Positions 55,702 to 64,000 of a stretch of 64,000 bases of DNA are shown in pieces. Position 1 is the stretch's first letter. Every line of letters begins with the position of its first letter. The DNA lies in assembly GCA_027621405.1 (NCBI GenBank), contig JAQCBT010000018.1, positions 1 to 64,000 of the forward strand, in the 5' to 3' direction. The position numbers were made by a program, and so were the translations under genes. The notes beneath the pieces were generated by a model. That model was given only the letters and a program-made list of their open reading frames with translations, did not search any database and was not told the origin of the DNA. This DNA is from Pseudomonadota bacterium (GTDB lineage Bacteria; Pseudomonadota; Gammaproteobacteria; Pseudomonadales; Pseudohongiellaceae).

Positions 55702-56406
55702 ATGACAATTTGGGCTATTGTGCCAGCCGCCGGCATCGGTCTCCGCCTGGGATCGACCATCCCCAAACAGTATTTACCCTTAGCCGGTAAACCTGTTGTC
55801 CAGCACAGCCTGGAAAGGCTCGCTGCCCTGGATGGAATCGACTCAATCGTGGTGCCGGTGCACCGGGATGATCGCTGGCACCAGCAGCTCGCTGTCGCCG
55901 GGACCGAGCTCGAATTCATAGCGGGAGGAGGCGAGAGGCAGCAATCTGTCCTCAACGCCCTCCAGCATATCTCAGGCAGGGCAACCGATGCAGACTGGGT
56001 TCTCGTGCACGATGCCGTACGGCCCTGTGTGCGTGTTGCTGACATGGAAAACTTGCTGCAGTGTGTCGCCGGCCATGATTGCGGTGGCCTGTTGGGAGCG
56101 CCTGTAGTTAGCACCCTTAAACGAGTGGATAGCGACAGGCTGGTACAGGAAACCCTGGACAGGAAGAATTGCTGGCAGGCATACACTCCACAGGTGTTTC
56201 GCTATGGCCTGTTGAAACAGGCGCTGGAGCAGGCCATTGCCGAAGGCGTTGCGGTCACCGATGAGGCGAGTGCGCTGGAGGCAGCGGGCTACAATCCGCT
56301 GATGGTGGAAGGTGACCATTTAAATATCAAGATTACCCACGAATCGGATCTGCGACTGGCGGCAATGATTCTGCAGCAACAGGAAGAACTCGATGGATCT
56401 GCATAA
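55702..56406 (+). CDS. ispD: 2-C-methyl-D-erythritol 4-phosphate cytidylyltransferase
   Basis: IspD couples MEP with CTP in isoprenoid synthesis. The N-terminal nucleotide loop AAGIGLRLGSTIPKQY, VLVHDAVRPCV and VTDEASALEAAG are typical. At 234 aa it matches E. coli (236). It overlaps ispF by 14 nt, so the two are translationally coupled. Confidence 0.95.
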   Translation: MTIWAIVPAAGIGLRLGSTIPKQYLPLAGKPVVQHSLERLAALDGIDSIVVPVHRDDRWHQQLAVAGTELEFIAGGGERQQSVLNALQHISGRATDADWVLVHDAVRPCVRVADMENLLQCVAGHDCGGLLGAPVVSTLKRVDSDRLVQETLDRKNCWQAYTPQVFRYGLLKQALEQAIAEGVAVTDEASALEAAGYNPLMVEGDHLNIKITHESDLRLAAMILQQQEELDGSA

Positions 56407-56896
56407 ACTTCGCATCGGTCATGGCTTCGATGTGCATAAATTCGCCGCCGAGTACAGTGCAGACAAGCCCCTGGTCCTGGCTGGGGTGAGGCTCGAAGAC
56501 AAAAGGAGCCTGGTCGCACATTCAGATGGCGATGTGGTTCTGCATGCCGTGTGTGACGCTATCCTCGGTGCCATTGCAGCCGGTGATATCGGTGACCACT
56601 TTCCCGACAGCGATGCTTCTTACGCTGGAGCGGACAGTTCAAACCTGTTGCTGGAAGTATTGGAGCTGGCGAACAAGAAAGGTTTCCAGCCGATCAATGT
56701 GGACGTCACTATCATCGCCCAGGTGCCGAGGCTGTCCGGTCATCGCCAGCAGATGATGGCCAGCCTTGCCGGATTACTGCACCTCGATACCGACAGGGTA
56801 AATGTAAAGGCGACTACCACCGAGCGCATGGGTTATCTGGGTCGCGAAGAGGGTATGGCCTGTCACTGTGTCGTGCTGATGCAGCAGTCATCCTGA
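56393..56896 (+). CDS. ispF: 2-C-methyl-D-erythritol 2,4-cyclodiphosphate synthase
   Basis: IspF forms the cyclic diphosphate from CDP-ME 2-phosphate. Zinc ligands D13 and H15 (GHGFDVHKF) and H51 (VVLHAVCDA) are visible, with FPDSDASYAGADS and KATTTERMGYLGREEG downstream. At 167 aa it is slightly longer than E. coli (159). It begins within the end of ispD. Confidence 0.96.
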   Translation: MDLHKLRIGHGFDVHKFAAEYSADKPLVLAGVRLEDKRSLVAHSDGDVVLHAVCDAILGAIAAGDIGDHFPDSDASYAGADSSNLLLEVLELANKKGFQPINVDVTIIAQVPRLSGHRQQMMASLAGLLHLDTDRVNVKATTTERMGYLGREEGMACHCVVLMQQSS

Positions 56897-56925
56897 TGGC
56901 TTGCTGCTGAGACAGTTTCGTAGCA

Positions 56926-58014
56926 ATGCCACAGACTTTTGAGATAGCTGATCCCGATGCGCTGGCCTATGTCGAGGGCAAGCCTTCCGGTCAGGCGGAA
57001 CTGAAGGCCCAGGCAGCGGATTTTCGTGTGGATGAGGTATTGGGGTTTGCTCCCAGTGGTTCGGGGGAACATCTGTTTATCCAGCTCCGCAAGACCAATC
57101 TCTCCACGACAGAGGTGGCCACGTTGCTGTCAAAGCAGCTGCGGATCCCGGGTCGCAACATCGGCTATGCCGGCATGAAGGACAGGCGTGCGGAAACCAC
57201 GCAGTGGTTCAGTGTTGCCCTCGAGGAGGCGCGCGAGGCTGACCTGGATCGCCTGCATCACGCAGGCCTGGAGATACTCCGCTGCCATCGCAACAGTCGC
57301 AAGCTAAAGACAGGTAGCCACAAGGCCAACGCCTTCACGATCGTGTTGCGAGGATTCAGTGGCAGCCGGGAAGAGGTGGACCTGCGCCTGGGTCGACTGC
57401 CAGAGCTTGGTGTCCCCAACTATTTTGGCCAGCAGCGTTTTGGGCGCGAGTTATCGAACCTGAAACAATTGCAGAGACTCGTTGCCGAACAGAGTGCATC
57501 GGTGGCCGAGGGCAGGGTAAAGCGCGGCATGCTCTATTCGGCGGCGCGCGCCTGGGTGTTCAATCACTTACTGTCACGTCGCTTGCAGATGGGTAACTGG
57601 AATCGTTACCTGGAAGGCGATGTGTTAAACCTGGCGGGGACCCAGCGGAGTTTTGTGGTAGAGCCCGGTGCCTGGGATGACACCCTGCAGCGCAGGCTGC
57701 AGGAGCTGGACATTCACATCACCGGCGTCCTCCCCGGAGAGCAGTCAGGACAAGATAAATATGTAACTCGCGGCGAGCCTGCCGATATTGAGACTGTTGT
57801 GCTGGAGGAATTTGCCAGCCTCGTTGCCGCACTCGGTCGCTGGGGATTGAAGGCCGATCGCCGCCCCTTGCGCTTCCGGGTAGATGATCTGCGCTGGCAG
57901 TGGCTATCGGAACAGGAGCTGGAACTGGCATTCACTCTGCCGCGTGGCGCCTACGCCACCAGCTTGCTGCGTGAAGTGTGCCAGCTCACTGAGGCATCGG
58001 TACTCGGAGAATAG
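56926..58014 (+). CDS. truD: tRNA pseudouridine synthase D
   Basis: TruD makes pseudouridine 13 in tRNA-Glu. The catalytic Asp86 lies in IGYAGMKDRRAETTQWF, and VPNYFGQQRFGR is the second family motif. The last part (LPRGAYATSLLREV) is conserved. At 362 aa it matches E. coli (349). In many relatives surE follows directly; here the next gene is pcm. Confidence 0.95.
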   Translation: MPQTFEIADPDALAYVEGKPSGQAELKAQAADFRVDEVLGFAPSGSGEHLFIQLRKTNLSTTEVATLLSKQLRIPGRNIGYAGMKDRRAETTQWFSVALEEAREADLDRLHHAGLEILRCHRNSRKLKTGSHKANAFTIVLRGFSGSREEVDLRLGRLPELGVPNYFGQQRFGRELSNLKQLQRLVAEQSASVAEGRVKRGMLYSAARAWVFNHLLSRRLQMGNWNRYLEGDVLNLAGTQRSFVVEPGAWDDTLQRRLQELDIHITGVLPGEQSGQDKYVTRGEPADIETVVLEEFASLVAALGRWGLKADRRPLRFRVDDLRWQWLSEQELELAFTLPRGAYATSLLREVCQLTEASVLGE

Positions 58015-58090
58015 TCCCGCCGCGGCCAGGGCTGTGTGAAATTGCGGCCACCATGTGATTAACTAGCAGAAGTAAACAAGCAGGAACAGT

Positions 58091-58762
58091 GTGAATAACA
58101 AGCTCAATCTCAGTGGTATCGGAATGACCTCCCAGCGCACCCGGGAACGACTCCTCGGTCGTCTCATGGATCAGGGTATTACCTCGATGGAGGTGCTGGA
58201 CGTTATGCGCAGTACGCCGCGCCATATTTTTCTCGACGAGGCACTATCCCACAGAGCCTACGAAGATGTCGCGTTGCCAATCGGTCACAACCAGACAATA
58301 TCCCAGCCCTACGTGGTGGCCCGTATGACTGAAGCAATCGTGAAGTCGGGCAGTGTGAGTCGTGTGCTGGAGATAGGTACCGGCTGCGGTTACCAGACGG
58401 CAATCATCGCCCGGTTGGCGGACCGGGTGTTTACTGTAGAACGTATCAAGCCACTGTTGGAACGCGCCAGGAAAAACCTGCGGACACTGGGTTTGCGAAA
58501 CATCGAATTCAAACACGATGATGGCAGCCTGGGCTGGGAACAGAGAGGCCCTTTCGACGCGATCATCACCACGGCTGCTCCGCAACGGGTACCTGAGGAA
58601 CTGTTGCAGCAACTGAATGACGGTGGCCGGCTGGTGATCCCCGTCGGCGGTGACGAGAGTCAGGAGCTCAGACTCATCCAGCGCCATGGTGATGAATTCG
58701 AAGAGCGAGTGCTGGAGATGGTGCGTTTCGTGCCGCTGCTGTTTGGCCAGGTGCAACACTAG
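58091..58762 (+). CDS. pcm: Protein-L-isoaspartate O-methyltransferase
   Basis: Pcm repairs isoaspartyl residues in aged proteins with SAM. The motifs GHNQTISQPYVVARMTE, VLEIGTGCGYQTAI and ITTAAPQRVPEELLQQL are diagnostic. At 223 aa it is slightly longer than E. coli (208). The start is GTG at 58091 with AGGAA nearby. It lies 76 bp after truD and 13 bp before the DUF368 gene. Confidence 0.95.
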   Translation: MNNKLNLSGIGMTSQRTRERLLGRLMDQGITSMEVLDVMRSTPRHIFLDEALSHRAYEDVALPIGHNQTISQPYVVARMTEAIVKSGSVSRVLEIGTGCGYQTAIIARLADRVFTVERIKPLLERARKNLRTLGLRNIEFKHDDGSLGWEQRGPFDAIITTAAPQRVPEELLQQLNDGGRLVIPVGGDESQELRLIQRHGDEFEERVLEMVRFVPLLFGQVQH

Positions 58763-58775
58763 CGCGGTTGCAATC

Positions 58776-59750
58776 ATGTCTTCCGAGTCCGGAATAGAGC
58801 CAGCATCTCGGGCATTGAATGGCAGTCGCGCTGCCCTCGCGATCTTGTACTGCAAGGGCATAGCCATGGGGCTTGGCGATTCCGTACCTGGGGTATCCGG
58901 CGGCACGATCGCGGTCATAACCCGCATCTATGACGAATTAATCTACAGTATCCGCTCGGTGGATGAACGGGCGCTCGGGCTGGTTTTCAGGGGGCAGATA
59001 GGCGCTGCCTGGAAACACGTCAATGGTAATTTCCTGCTTACTCTGGCCCTGGGTATTCTTTCCGGCCTGCTGGTTTCGGCCAATACCGTGCTCTACCTCC
59101 TCGAGTATCGATTCGAAGCGCTGATGGGGTTCTTTATTGGCCTGGTGATGGCCTCGAGTGTATTGCTTTTCAGGCAATTTGTCCTGGCCAGGCCGAGCAA
59201 CCTGCTGGCGCTGTTCCTGGGCTGCACCCTGACAACCGGGGTGGGACTGCTGGAGCCCGCCGTATCGGAGCTGTCTCTGGTGTATCTGTTTTTCTGTGGC
59301 CTGATTGCCATCTGCGCCATGATATTGCCTGGATTGTCGGGCGCATTCATCCTGCTGTTGCTGGGTGCCTATGAGCATATGCTGACCGCGCTAACCGGTC
59401 TGCAATGGGCAGTGATAGCGGTTTTTATAAGCGGTTGCATCGTGGGCTTGCTGGCATTTTCCCGCTTGCTGGCCCTGGCCTTGCGCCGTTTCCATGAGTT
59501 GAGCTATGGCTTCATTACCGGACTCCTGCTGGGTTCGCTCTCCGTACTATGGCCCTGGCAGCGGCCGATTAGCTACTACATGGATTCAGATGGTCAGGAG
59601 CAAGTATTACAAACCGCCAACGTTTGGCCGTTAAACTATACAGAGCAGACCGGTCTTGAGCCGCAGTCTGTGGTTGTGGCTGTCTGTATGATACTCGGTC
59701 TGCTGACGGTCTTTGGCTTGAACAAGGTTTTTGCCAGTCGCTCCACTTGA
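58776..59750 (+). CDS. DUF368 polyprenyl-phosphate transporter (PopT-type)
   Basis: This is a 324-residue inner-membrane protein with about eight to ten hydrophobic segments and the DUF368 signature near the N-terminus (GIAMGLGDSVPGVSGGTIAVI), plus ICAMILPGLSGAFILLLLGAY in the middle. DUF368 proteins have been linked to transport of undecaprenyl phosphate across the inner membrane. I use ATG 58776; a longer frame starts inside pcm. It is inserted between pcm and nlpD, where most relatives have no gene. uppS and uppP, also in this window, act on the same lipid. Confidence 0.88.
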   Translation: MSSESGIEPASRALNGSRAALAILYCKGIAMGLGDSVPGVSGGTIAVITRIYDELIYSIRSVDERALGLVFRGQIGAAWKHVNGNFLLTLALGILSGLLVSANTVLYLLEYRFEALMGFFIGLVMASSVLLFRQFVLARPSNLLALFLGCTLTTGVGLLEPAVSELSLVYLFFCGLIAICAMILPGLSGAFILLLLGAYEHMLTALTGLQWAVIAVFISGCIVGLLAFSRLLALALRRFHELSYGFITGLLLGSLSVLWPWQRPISYYMDSDGQEQVLQTANVWPLNYTEQTGLEPQSVVVAVCMILGLLTVFGLNKVFASRST

Positions 59751-59765
59751 AGAAGTGGCAGGTCT

Positions 59766-60797
59766 ATGTCCCGGTTTATTCTACAGACAATTCAGGTTGC
59801 GAACTCCCGTGCTATGGGTGCGCTTGCCCTGTGCGCGCTGTTGGCTGCCTGTGGTGGCGGCTACCAGGCACCGGTATCGGAGCAAGGGCGACGCCAGGAT
59901 GTGACTGCGCCCGAGATTATCAGCAGTAGCAGCGCGCAGAGGGTGGTGGACCTGTCGCAGCGGGCTCCTGAGCGCAGGATCGAGTTACCTGGCGCCTCGG
60001 TTTCTACATCGACTCCGGTTGCAAGTGACTCCGTGGCTCGCGTATCACCCGGCAGGGCTATCGGTCGTCGTGTTGCCACGGATGCTTCGAATGCGGTTGT
60101 GAGCAGCAGCAGCTCGGTAGCAGGCGCCACCGGAAATGCCGCGGCCGCCGCCGGCACCCACCTGGTGCGAGCGGGAGACACACTGTTCTCCATTGCTTTC
60201 CAGTACGATCTCGATTTCCGCAGTCTGGCCATCACCAATGGCCTGCAGCCACCCTATACAATCTTCGTCGGTCAGGAACTGGATCTGGCCCGTTCGGCGG
60301 CAAGTACTGCCAGCTCTGTTATCAACTCGGTAGGCACACCGGTAAGCAGCAACTCGGCCGCCCGCTCCCAGGCCACGACTGGAAGCAGTGGTGGGGTGAC
60401 TCGTCAGCCAATAGGCGGTGCGACGGTGCAACCCCAATCCTGGGCGTGGCCTCACCAGGGACAGGTCCTGCGTCGCTATACTGCTGGCAGTAACAAGGGC
60501 ATCGATATTGCCGGCAATGTGGGAGACCCGGTACGTGCCGCGAGTGCGGGAGACGTTGTCTATTCCGGTCGCGGCGTGCAGGGTTCGGGCAACCTGATCA
60601 TTATTCGCCACAGCGACCGCTACCTGAGCGCCTATGCCCACAACAGTGCCATGCTGGCGGCGGAAGGCATGCATGTGGAGGCGGGGGATATTATCGCGGA
60701 GGTTGGCATGAATCCCGCTGGAGATGCCATGCTACATTTCGAGATTCGCCGCGATGGGCAAGCCATCGATCCCTTGCAATACCTGCCAGCCCGCTAG
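59766..60797 (+). CDS. nlpD: Lipoprotein NlpD, amidase activator
   Basis: NlpD is an outer-membrane lipoprotein that activates the cell-wall amidase AmiC during division. The lipobox LLAAC puts the lipidated Cys at residue 29. A LysM domain spans about 130-175 (HLVRAGDTLFSIAFQYDLD), then a LytM domain about 225-343. The LytM metal sites look degenerate (NKGIDIAG where active enzymes have a His), as in other NlpD activators. At 343 aa it is typical. It precedes rpoS, as usual. Confidence 0.94.
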   Translation: MSRFILQTIQVANSRAMGALALCALLAACGGGYQAPVSEQGRRQDVTAPEIISSSSAQRVVDLSQRAPERRIELPGASVSTSTPVASDSVARVSPGRAIGRRVATDASNAVVSSSSSVAGATGNAAAAAGTHLVRAGDTLFSIAFQYDLDFRSLAITNGLQPPYTIFVGQELDLARSAASTASSVINSVGTPVSSNSAARSQATTGSSGGVTRQPIGGATVQPQSWAWPHQGQVLRRYTAGSNKGIDIAGNVGDPVRAASAGDVVYSGRGVQGSGNLIIIRHSDRYLSAYAHNSAMLAAEGMHVEAGDIIAEVGMNPAGDAMLHFEIRRDGQAIDPLQYLPAR

Positions 60798-60814
60798 AAG
60801 AAAAAATCTTAATA

Positions 60815-60843
60815 ATTAGATGCTTATGCCGTAAGTGTCTAAT
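60815..60843 (+). other. 12-bp hairpin in the nlpD-rpoS gap
   Basis: ATTAGATGCTTA (60815-60826) pairs with TAAGTGTCTAAT (60832-60843), including two G-U pairs, with a 5-nt loop. It begins 17 bp after the nlpD stop and is not followed by a T-run. It could trim the nlpD transcript or form part of the rpoS leader. The remaining gap to 61004 has a Shine-Dalgarno AGGAG ahead of rpoS. Confidence 0.5.
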
Positions 60844-61004
60844 TGGCTATTACTCGATTCCTTTCTAAGAACCAATTCTTCTTAAATAAAGCCGGGGCCG
60901 CTGTCGTTACATTGGGTATCGGCACCTGAATTCGCTCTGGTGCTGAACTCAGGGAAGACTCGCAGGGAAACAGGTGTAACCTAGAAGCAGCAGGAGACTT
61001 CAAC

Positions 61005-61937
61005 ATGGAATCGTTGAGTATGAATGTCGTGACAAAAGAAGATCCAACAGATAAGAAATCCAGTAAACACAAGACATCAGATGGCAAGGGAGTCTTCGAT
61101 CTGGCGTTGAATGCAAAGGTGGCTTCACCCAGGAACTGGGATGAATACAGCACTGCCGCCTCGCAAGAATCTGAAAACAATCTCAACCTTGATGCTACCA
61201 GGCTCTACCTGAATGAGATTGGCTACTCGCCACTACTCAGCGCCGAGGAAGAAATTTATTTTGCGCGCAAAGCCCTGAAGGGTGACGAGGGGGCTCGTCG
61301 CCGCATGATCGAGAGTAACCTGCGACTGGTGGTGAAGATTTCCCGTCGCTATATCAATCGCGGATTGTCACTGCTGGACCTTATAGAGGAGGGCAACCTC
61401 GGCCTGATTCGTGCGGTGGAGAAGTTCGACCCGGAGAAGGGATTTCGTTTTTCCACTTATGCGACCTGGTGGATTCGCCAGAACATCGAGCGCGCGATAA
61501 TGAACCAGACCCGCACTATTCGCCTGCCTATTCATGTCGTCAAGGAGCTGAATGTCTACCTGCGTGCGAGTCGCGAACTTTCCCAGAAGCTGGATCATGA
61601 GCCCAGCTTCCAGGAGATCGCCGATTTGCTGGAGTGTCCGGTAGCAGATGTAGAGCGACTGATGACCCTGAACGATCACCTCAGTTCGGTAGATACACCC
61701 ATGTCCCGGGAATCGGAGAAGTCCATGATGGAGACCGTGGGTGATGCTTCCCAGAGTGATCCCTGCACCACCTTGCAGGAAGATGACCTGATGCAGAACC
61801 TCGAAGAGTGGCTGGATGAATTATCCATCAAGCACCGTGAAGTGCTGACTCGCCGCTTTGGCCTGCGCGGACACAGTGTGGGCACACTGGAAGATGTAGG
61901 CAAGGAAATCGGGCTTACCCGGGAGCGGGTGCGATAG
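61005..61937 (+). CDS. rpoS: Sigma factor RpoS, cut short by an in-frame amber codon
   Basis: RpoS is the stationary-phase and stress sigma factor. Region 2 is intact ([36 protein letters not shown] at about 147-165), as is most of region 3. Region 4.2 reads [17 protein letters not shown], then TAG at codon 311 (61935-61937), exactly where the family has Gln in RERVRQIQVE. The frame continues normally after it to 62015 (25 more residues). A single C-to-T change from CAG would explain it. The truncated product loses half of the -35 recognition helix. Sequencing error, strain-specific mutation and amber suppression cannot be told apart here. Confidence 0.9.
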   Translation: MESLSMNVVTKEDPTDKKSSKHKTSDGKGVFDLALNAKVASPRNWDEYSTAASQESENNLNLDATRLYLNEIGYSPLLSAEEEIYFARKALKGDEGARRRMIESNLRLVVKISRRYINRGLSLLDLIEEGNLGLIRAVEKFDPEKGFRFSTYATWWIRQNIERAIMNQTRTIRLPIHVVKELNVYLRASRELSQKLDHEPSFQEIADLLECPVADVERLMTLNDHLSSVDTPMSRESEKSMMETVGDASQSDPCTTLQEDDLMQNLEEWLDELSIKHREVLTRRFGLRGHSVGTLEDVGKEIGLTRERVR

Positions 61938-62015
61938 ATTCAGGTTGAGGGCCTGGCCAGGCTGCGGGAAATTATGCAGAGCCAGGGTCTTTCGGCAGAG
62001 AATGTATTGAGTTAG
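61938..62015 (+). pseudogene. rpoS: In-frame C-terminal remainder of rpoS after the amber codon
   Basis: The 25 codons after TAG read IQVEGLARLREIMQSQGLSA and then ENVLS, ending at TAG 62013-62015. This is the expected RpoS C-terminus. Readthrough of the amber would give a 336-residue protein, the normal size. No frameshift or other disruption is seen. Confidence 0.85.
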
Positions 62016-62089
62016 CGATAGCCGGGCATATCGGCCGCTTTCAGGCATAATCTTGAGACGAACCCGGAACTGCTTTTCGGGAAGGAAAT

Positions 62090-62124
62090 AAAAAAGCCGC
62101 CAGCGGATGCAGGGCGGCTTTTTT
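62090..62124. terminator. Bidirectional terminator between rpoS and fdxA
   Basis: GCCGCC (62096-62101) and GGCGGC (62113-62118) form a stem preceded by six A and followed by six T, so it can stop transcription from both strands. It serves rpoS on the plus strand and fdxA on the minus strand. Confidence 0.85.
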
Positions 62125-62162
62125 AATTTGCGGCCAGGAGACCAGGATCGCTGCGCTTGAAC

Positions 62163-62486
62163 CTAGCGCTCCAGGTACTGCAACTTGTTTGGCTTGTCTG
62201 CCCATTCCTCGGCATCCGGCAGTGGTTCCTTCTTCTCGGTGATATTTGGCCAGATCTCTGCCAGTTCGGCATTCAACTGCAGGTACTCCTGCTGATCCTC
62301 AGGTAACTCATCCTCTGCGTAGATGGCGTCCACCGGGCACTCGGGTTCGCACAGAGCGCAGTCTATGCACTCGTCAGGGTGAATGACCAAAAAGTTCGGT
62401 CCTTCGTAAAAGCAATCCACGGGGCATACTTCGACACAGTCAGTATGCTTGCAGCGAACGCAGTTATCTCCAACAACAAATGTCAT
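62163..62486 (-). CDS. fdxA: 7Fe ferredoxin FdxA
   Basis: This is a 107-residue ferredoxin with one 3Fe-4S and one 4Fe-4S cluster. The cysteines are C9, C12, C17, C21, C25 in the first set and C40, C43, C46, C50 in the second ([17 protein letters not shown]), the Azotobacter FdI-type pattern. It acts as a cytoplasmic electron carrier. It lies between rpoS and mutS, as in Pseudomonas, and shares the rpoS terminator. Confidence 0.94.
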   Translation of the reverse strand: MTFVVGDNCVRCKHTDCVEVCPVDCFYEGPNFLVIHPDECIDCALCEPECPVDAIYAEDELPEDQQEYLQLNAELAEIWPNITEKKEPLPDAEEWADKPNKLQYLER

Positions 62487-62676
62487 TTCGGGTACTCCTG
62501 ATCTAGCGGGTAGCTTGTTATTTTAGCAAGTGCTCAATCTGTATCGTTCTGCAGCCTGTCGGCTTTAACCGGCAGGCAGGTTGGGGTCGAGCCTGGAAAA
62601 TCGCGGTGGATTCTACCAGTTTTCAGCGCCCATTTCTCGACGCAATTAGCCTGCTGGGCGATGTTCGGGCCTGGCC

Positions 62677-64000
62677 TCAATCCACCCTCTTCCTGAGGTC
62701 ATATAGAAGCGCCAGCGCTTCCTTTGCGGTGAGGTCGTCCGGGTCCAGCCTGGCCAGGGTGGCCACGACCGGGTGTTCGATAGTGGCGAACAACTCTGAC
62801 TGCCGCGGCTGCTGCTCGCGGGCCTTTTCGGTAGCCGATGCTGTTGTGGCTGGTGTCTCGGACTCCAGTTGCCGCAGTTTCTGGCCTGCCGCCTCGATCA
62901 CCGCCGCCGGAATACCCGCCAACTGTGCTACCTGCAAGCCATAGCTCTGGTTTGCCGGGCCACTCTTCACGGCATGCAGGAACACGATACCGTCTTCATG
63001 CTCCGCTGCATCCAGGTGTACATTGGCAATGGCAGGAAAGTCGTCCGGCAGTACCGTGAGTTCGAAGTAATGGGTCGCAAACAGGGTAAATGCCTGCAGT
63101 TTCTCCGCGATGTAGACTGCCGCAGCCCAGGCCAGGGACAGGCCATCGAAGGTAGAGGTCCCGCGACCGATCTCGTCCATCAGCACCAGGCTGTTGGCGG
63201 TGGCGTTATGCAGGATGTTCGCGGTTTCCGTCATCTCCACCATAAAAGTGGAACGCCCCCCGGCCAGGTCGTCGGATGATCCTATGCGGGTGAATATGCG
63301 GTCCACCGGACCAATGCTGGCGGCGCTGGCTGGCACATTGCTGCCGCACAGTGCCAGTAACACGATCAGTGCAGTCTGTCGCATGTAAGTTGATTTACCG
63401 CCCATATTGGGACCGGTGATGATCAACATGCGTTGCTGTTCGTCCAGTTGCAGGTCGTTGGCTACGAAGCTGTCCTTGCTCACGACTTCCACCACCGGGT
63501 GTCTGCCACCCTCTATGGCGATTCCCGCCTGGTCACACAAGCGGGGCCGACAATAGTCCAGTTTACAGGCCCGGTCGGCAAAACAGCTCAGCACATCCAG
63601 TTCCGCCAGGGCCGCGCTGCTGCGCAACATGGAGTTGAGGGAATGAGCCAGGGTGTCCAGCAGCGCTTCATAGAGCGCCTTCTCCCGCGCCAGCGCTTTG
63701 CTGTTGGCACTCAAAACCTTGTCTTCAAACTCCTTCAGTTCCGGAGTTATGTAGCGTTCGGCGTTCTTAAGGGTTTGCCTGCGCACATATTCCGCGGGCA
63801 ATTCGGCGCCTGCCTGGCCCTTGCTGATCTCTATGAAATAGCCATGCACCCGGTTGTAACCAACCTTCAGGGTGGAGAGACCGGTGCGCTCCCGCTCCTT
63901 GAGTTCCAGGTCCACGAGGAACTGCCCGGCGTTGCTGCTGAGGTCTCGCAGCTCATCCAGCTCGGGGTCGTAACCTCTGGCCAGCACTCCACCTTCACGA
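62677..64000 (-). CDS. mutS: DNA mismatch repair protein MutS (C-terminal part, runs off the window)
   Basis: MutS recognises mismatches and recruits MutL. The window holds the lever, clamp and ATPase parts: YGFNRVHGYF-like [15 protein letters not shown], Walker [10 protein letters not shown], and Walker B with [12 protein letters not shown]. The frame is open to the window edge (REGG precedes [13 protein letters not shown]), so the N-terminal mismatch-binding half lies beyond 64000. The GTG at 63987 is internal. No in-frame stop or frameshift is seen. Confidence 0.95.
   Translation of the reverse strand, partial: REGGVLARGYDPELDELRDLSSNAGQFLVDLELKERERTGLSTLKVGYNRVHGYFIEISKGQAGAELPAEYVRRQTLKNAERYITPELKEFEDKVLSANSKALAREKALYEALLDTLAHSLNSMLRSSAALAELDVLSCFADRACKLDYCRPRLCDQAGIAIEGGRHPVVEVVSKDSFVANDLQLDEQQRMLIITGPNMGGKSTYMRQTALIVLLALCGSNVPASAASIGPVDRIFTRIGSSDDLAGGRSTFMVEMTETANILHNATANSLVLMDEIGRGTSTFDGLSLAWAAAVYIAEKLQAFTLFATHYFELTVLPDDFPAIANVHLDAAEHEDGIVFLHAVKSGPANQSYGLQVAQLAGIPAAVIEAAGQKLRQLESETPATTASATEKAREQQPRQSELFATIEHPVVATLARLDPDDLTAKEALALLYDLRKRVD

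Noticed and set aside
62677..64000. Apparent truncated mutS
   Set aside because: The frame is open to the window edge, so the missing N-terminus is due to the window boundary.

Overview
The window is a dense, mostly plus-strand stretch of core chromosome from a gammaproteobacterium. The gene order is the one known from Pseudomonas and its relatives: nadB/rpoE-rseA-mucD-lepA-lepB-DUF4845-rnc-era-recO, then dapE-dapD-yffB-glnD-map divergent from rpsB-tsf-pyrH-frr-uppS-cdsA-dxr-rseP-bamA-skp-lpxD-fabZ-lpxA-lpxB-rnhB-dnaE-accA-tilS-pyrG-kdsA-eno-ftsB-ispD-ispF-truD-pcm-(DUF368)-nlpD-rpoS/fdxA-mutS. The moderate GC content, palindromic intergenic repeats and lysine-rich histone-like proteins would fit a free-living aquatic or marine lineage. 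That placement is inference. No transposase, prophage, CRISPR array, tRNA or rRNA gene was recognised.

Layout. 1-456: palindromic repeat cluster without a convincing gene. 457-5099: an unrecognised small protein, an HDOD protein, ygfZ divergent from sdhE-ygfX, and nadB. 5100-14118: the envelope-stress sigma-E locus with a sigma-E-type promoter in front of rpoE, then lepA, lepB, a DUF4845 gene, rnc, era and recO. 14282-18174: cysM, rlmD, mazG, adk. 18175-20544: two tandem genes for extremely Lys/Ala-rich, histone H1/AlgP-like proteins with a structured 3' region. 20572-22866: tsaB, uppP, rsmJ. 22892-29002 (minus): map-glnD-yffB-dapD-dapE. 29003-29771: two inverted modular repeat elements, then the rpsB promoter and leader. 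29772-58014: one long co-directional run for translation factors, isoprenoid and phospholipid synthesis, outer-membrane biogenesis (BamA, Skp), lipid A synthesis, replication (DnaE), fatty-acid synthesis, CTP, KDO, enolase, division (FtsB) and tRNA modification. 58091-64000: pcm, a DUF368 polyprenyl-phosphate transporter, nlpD, rpoS, fdxA and the 3' part of mutS.

Functional links. Many genes serve the cell envelope: undecaprenyl phosphate supply (uppS, uppP, DUF368), lipid A and KDO (lpxA, lpxB, lpxD, fabZ, kdsA), outer-membrane protein assembly (bamA, skp, mucD) and the sigma-E pathway that monitors it (rpoE, rseA, rseP).

Main oddities. (1) rpoS has an in-frame amber codon at 61935-61937 inside conserved region 4.2; the normal C-terminus continues in frame to 62015. 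(2) Ribosomal protein S2 has a roughly 100-residue C-terminal extension, acidic and then Lys/Ala-rich, resembling the histone-like proteins encoded 10 kb upstream and sharing a 19-nt identical DNA word with one of them. (3) The second histone-like gene is built of 15-bp repeats plus a 288-bp duplication. (4) Modular palindromic repeats lie between map and rpsB, and another family lies at the left edge. (5) rseB, relA, dapC and surE are missing from their usual places. (6) BamA has a long Asp/Asn/Gly-repeat insertion after its VRGF motif.
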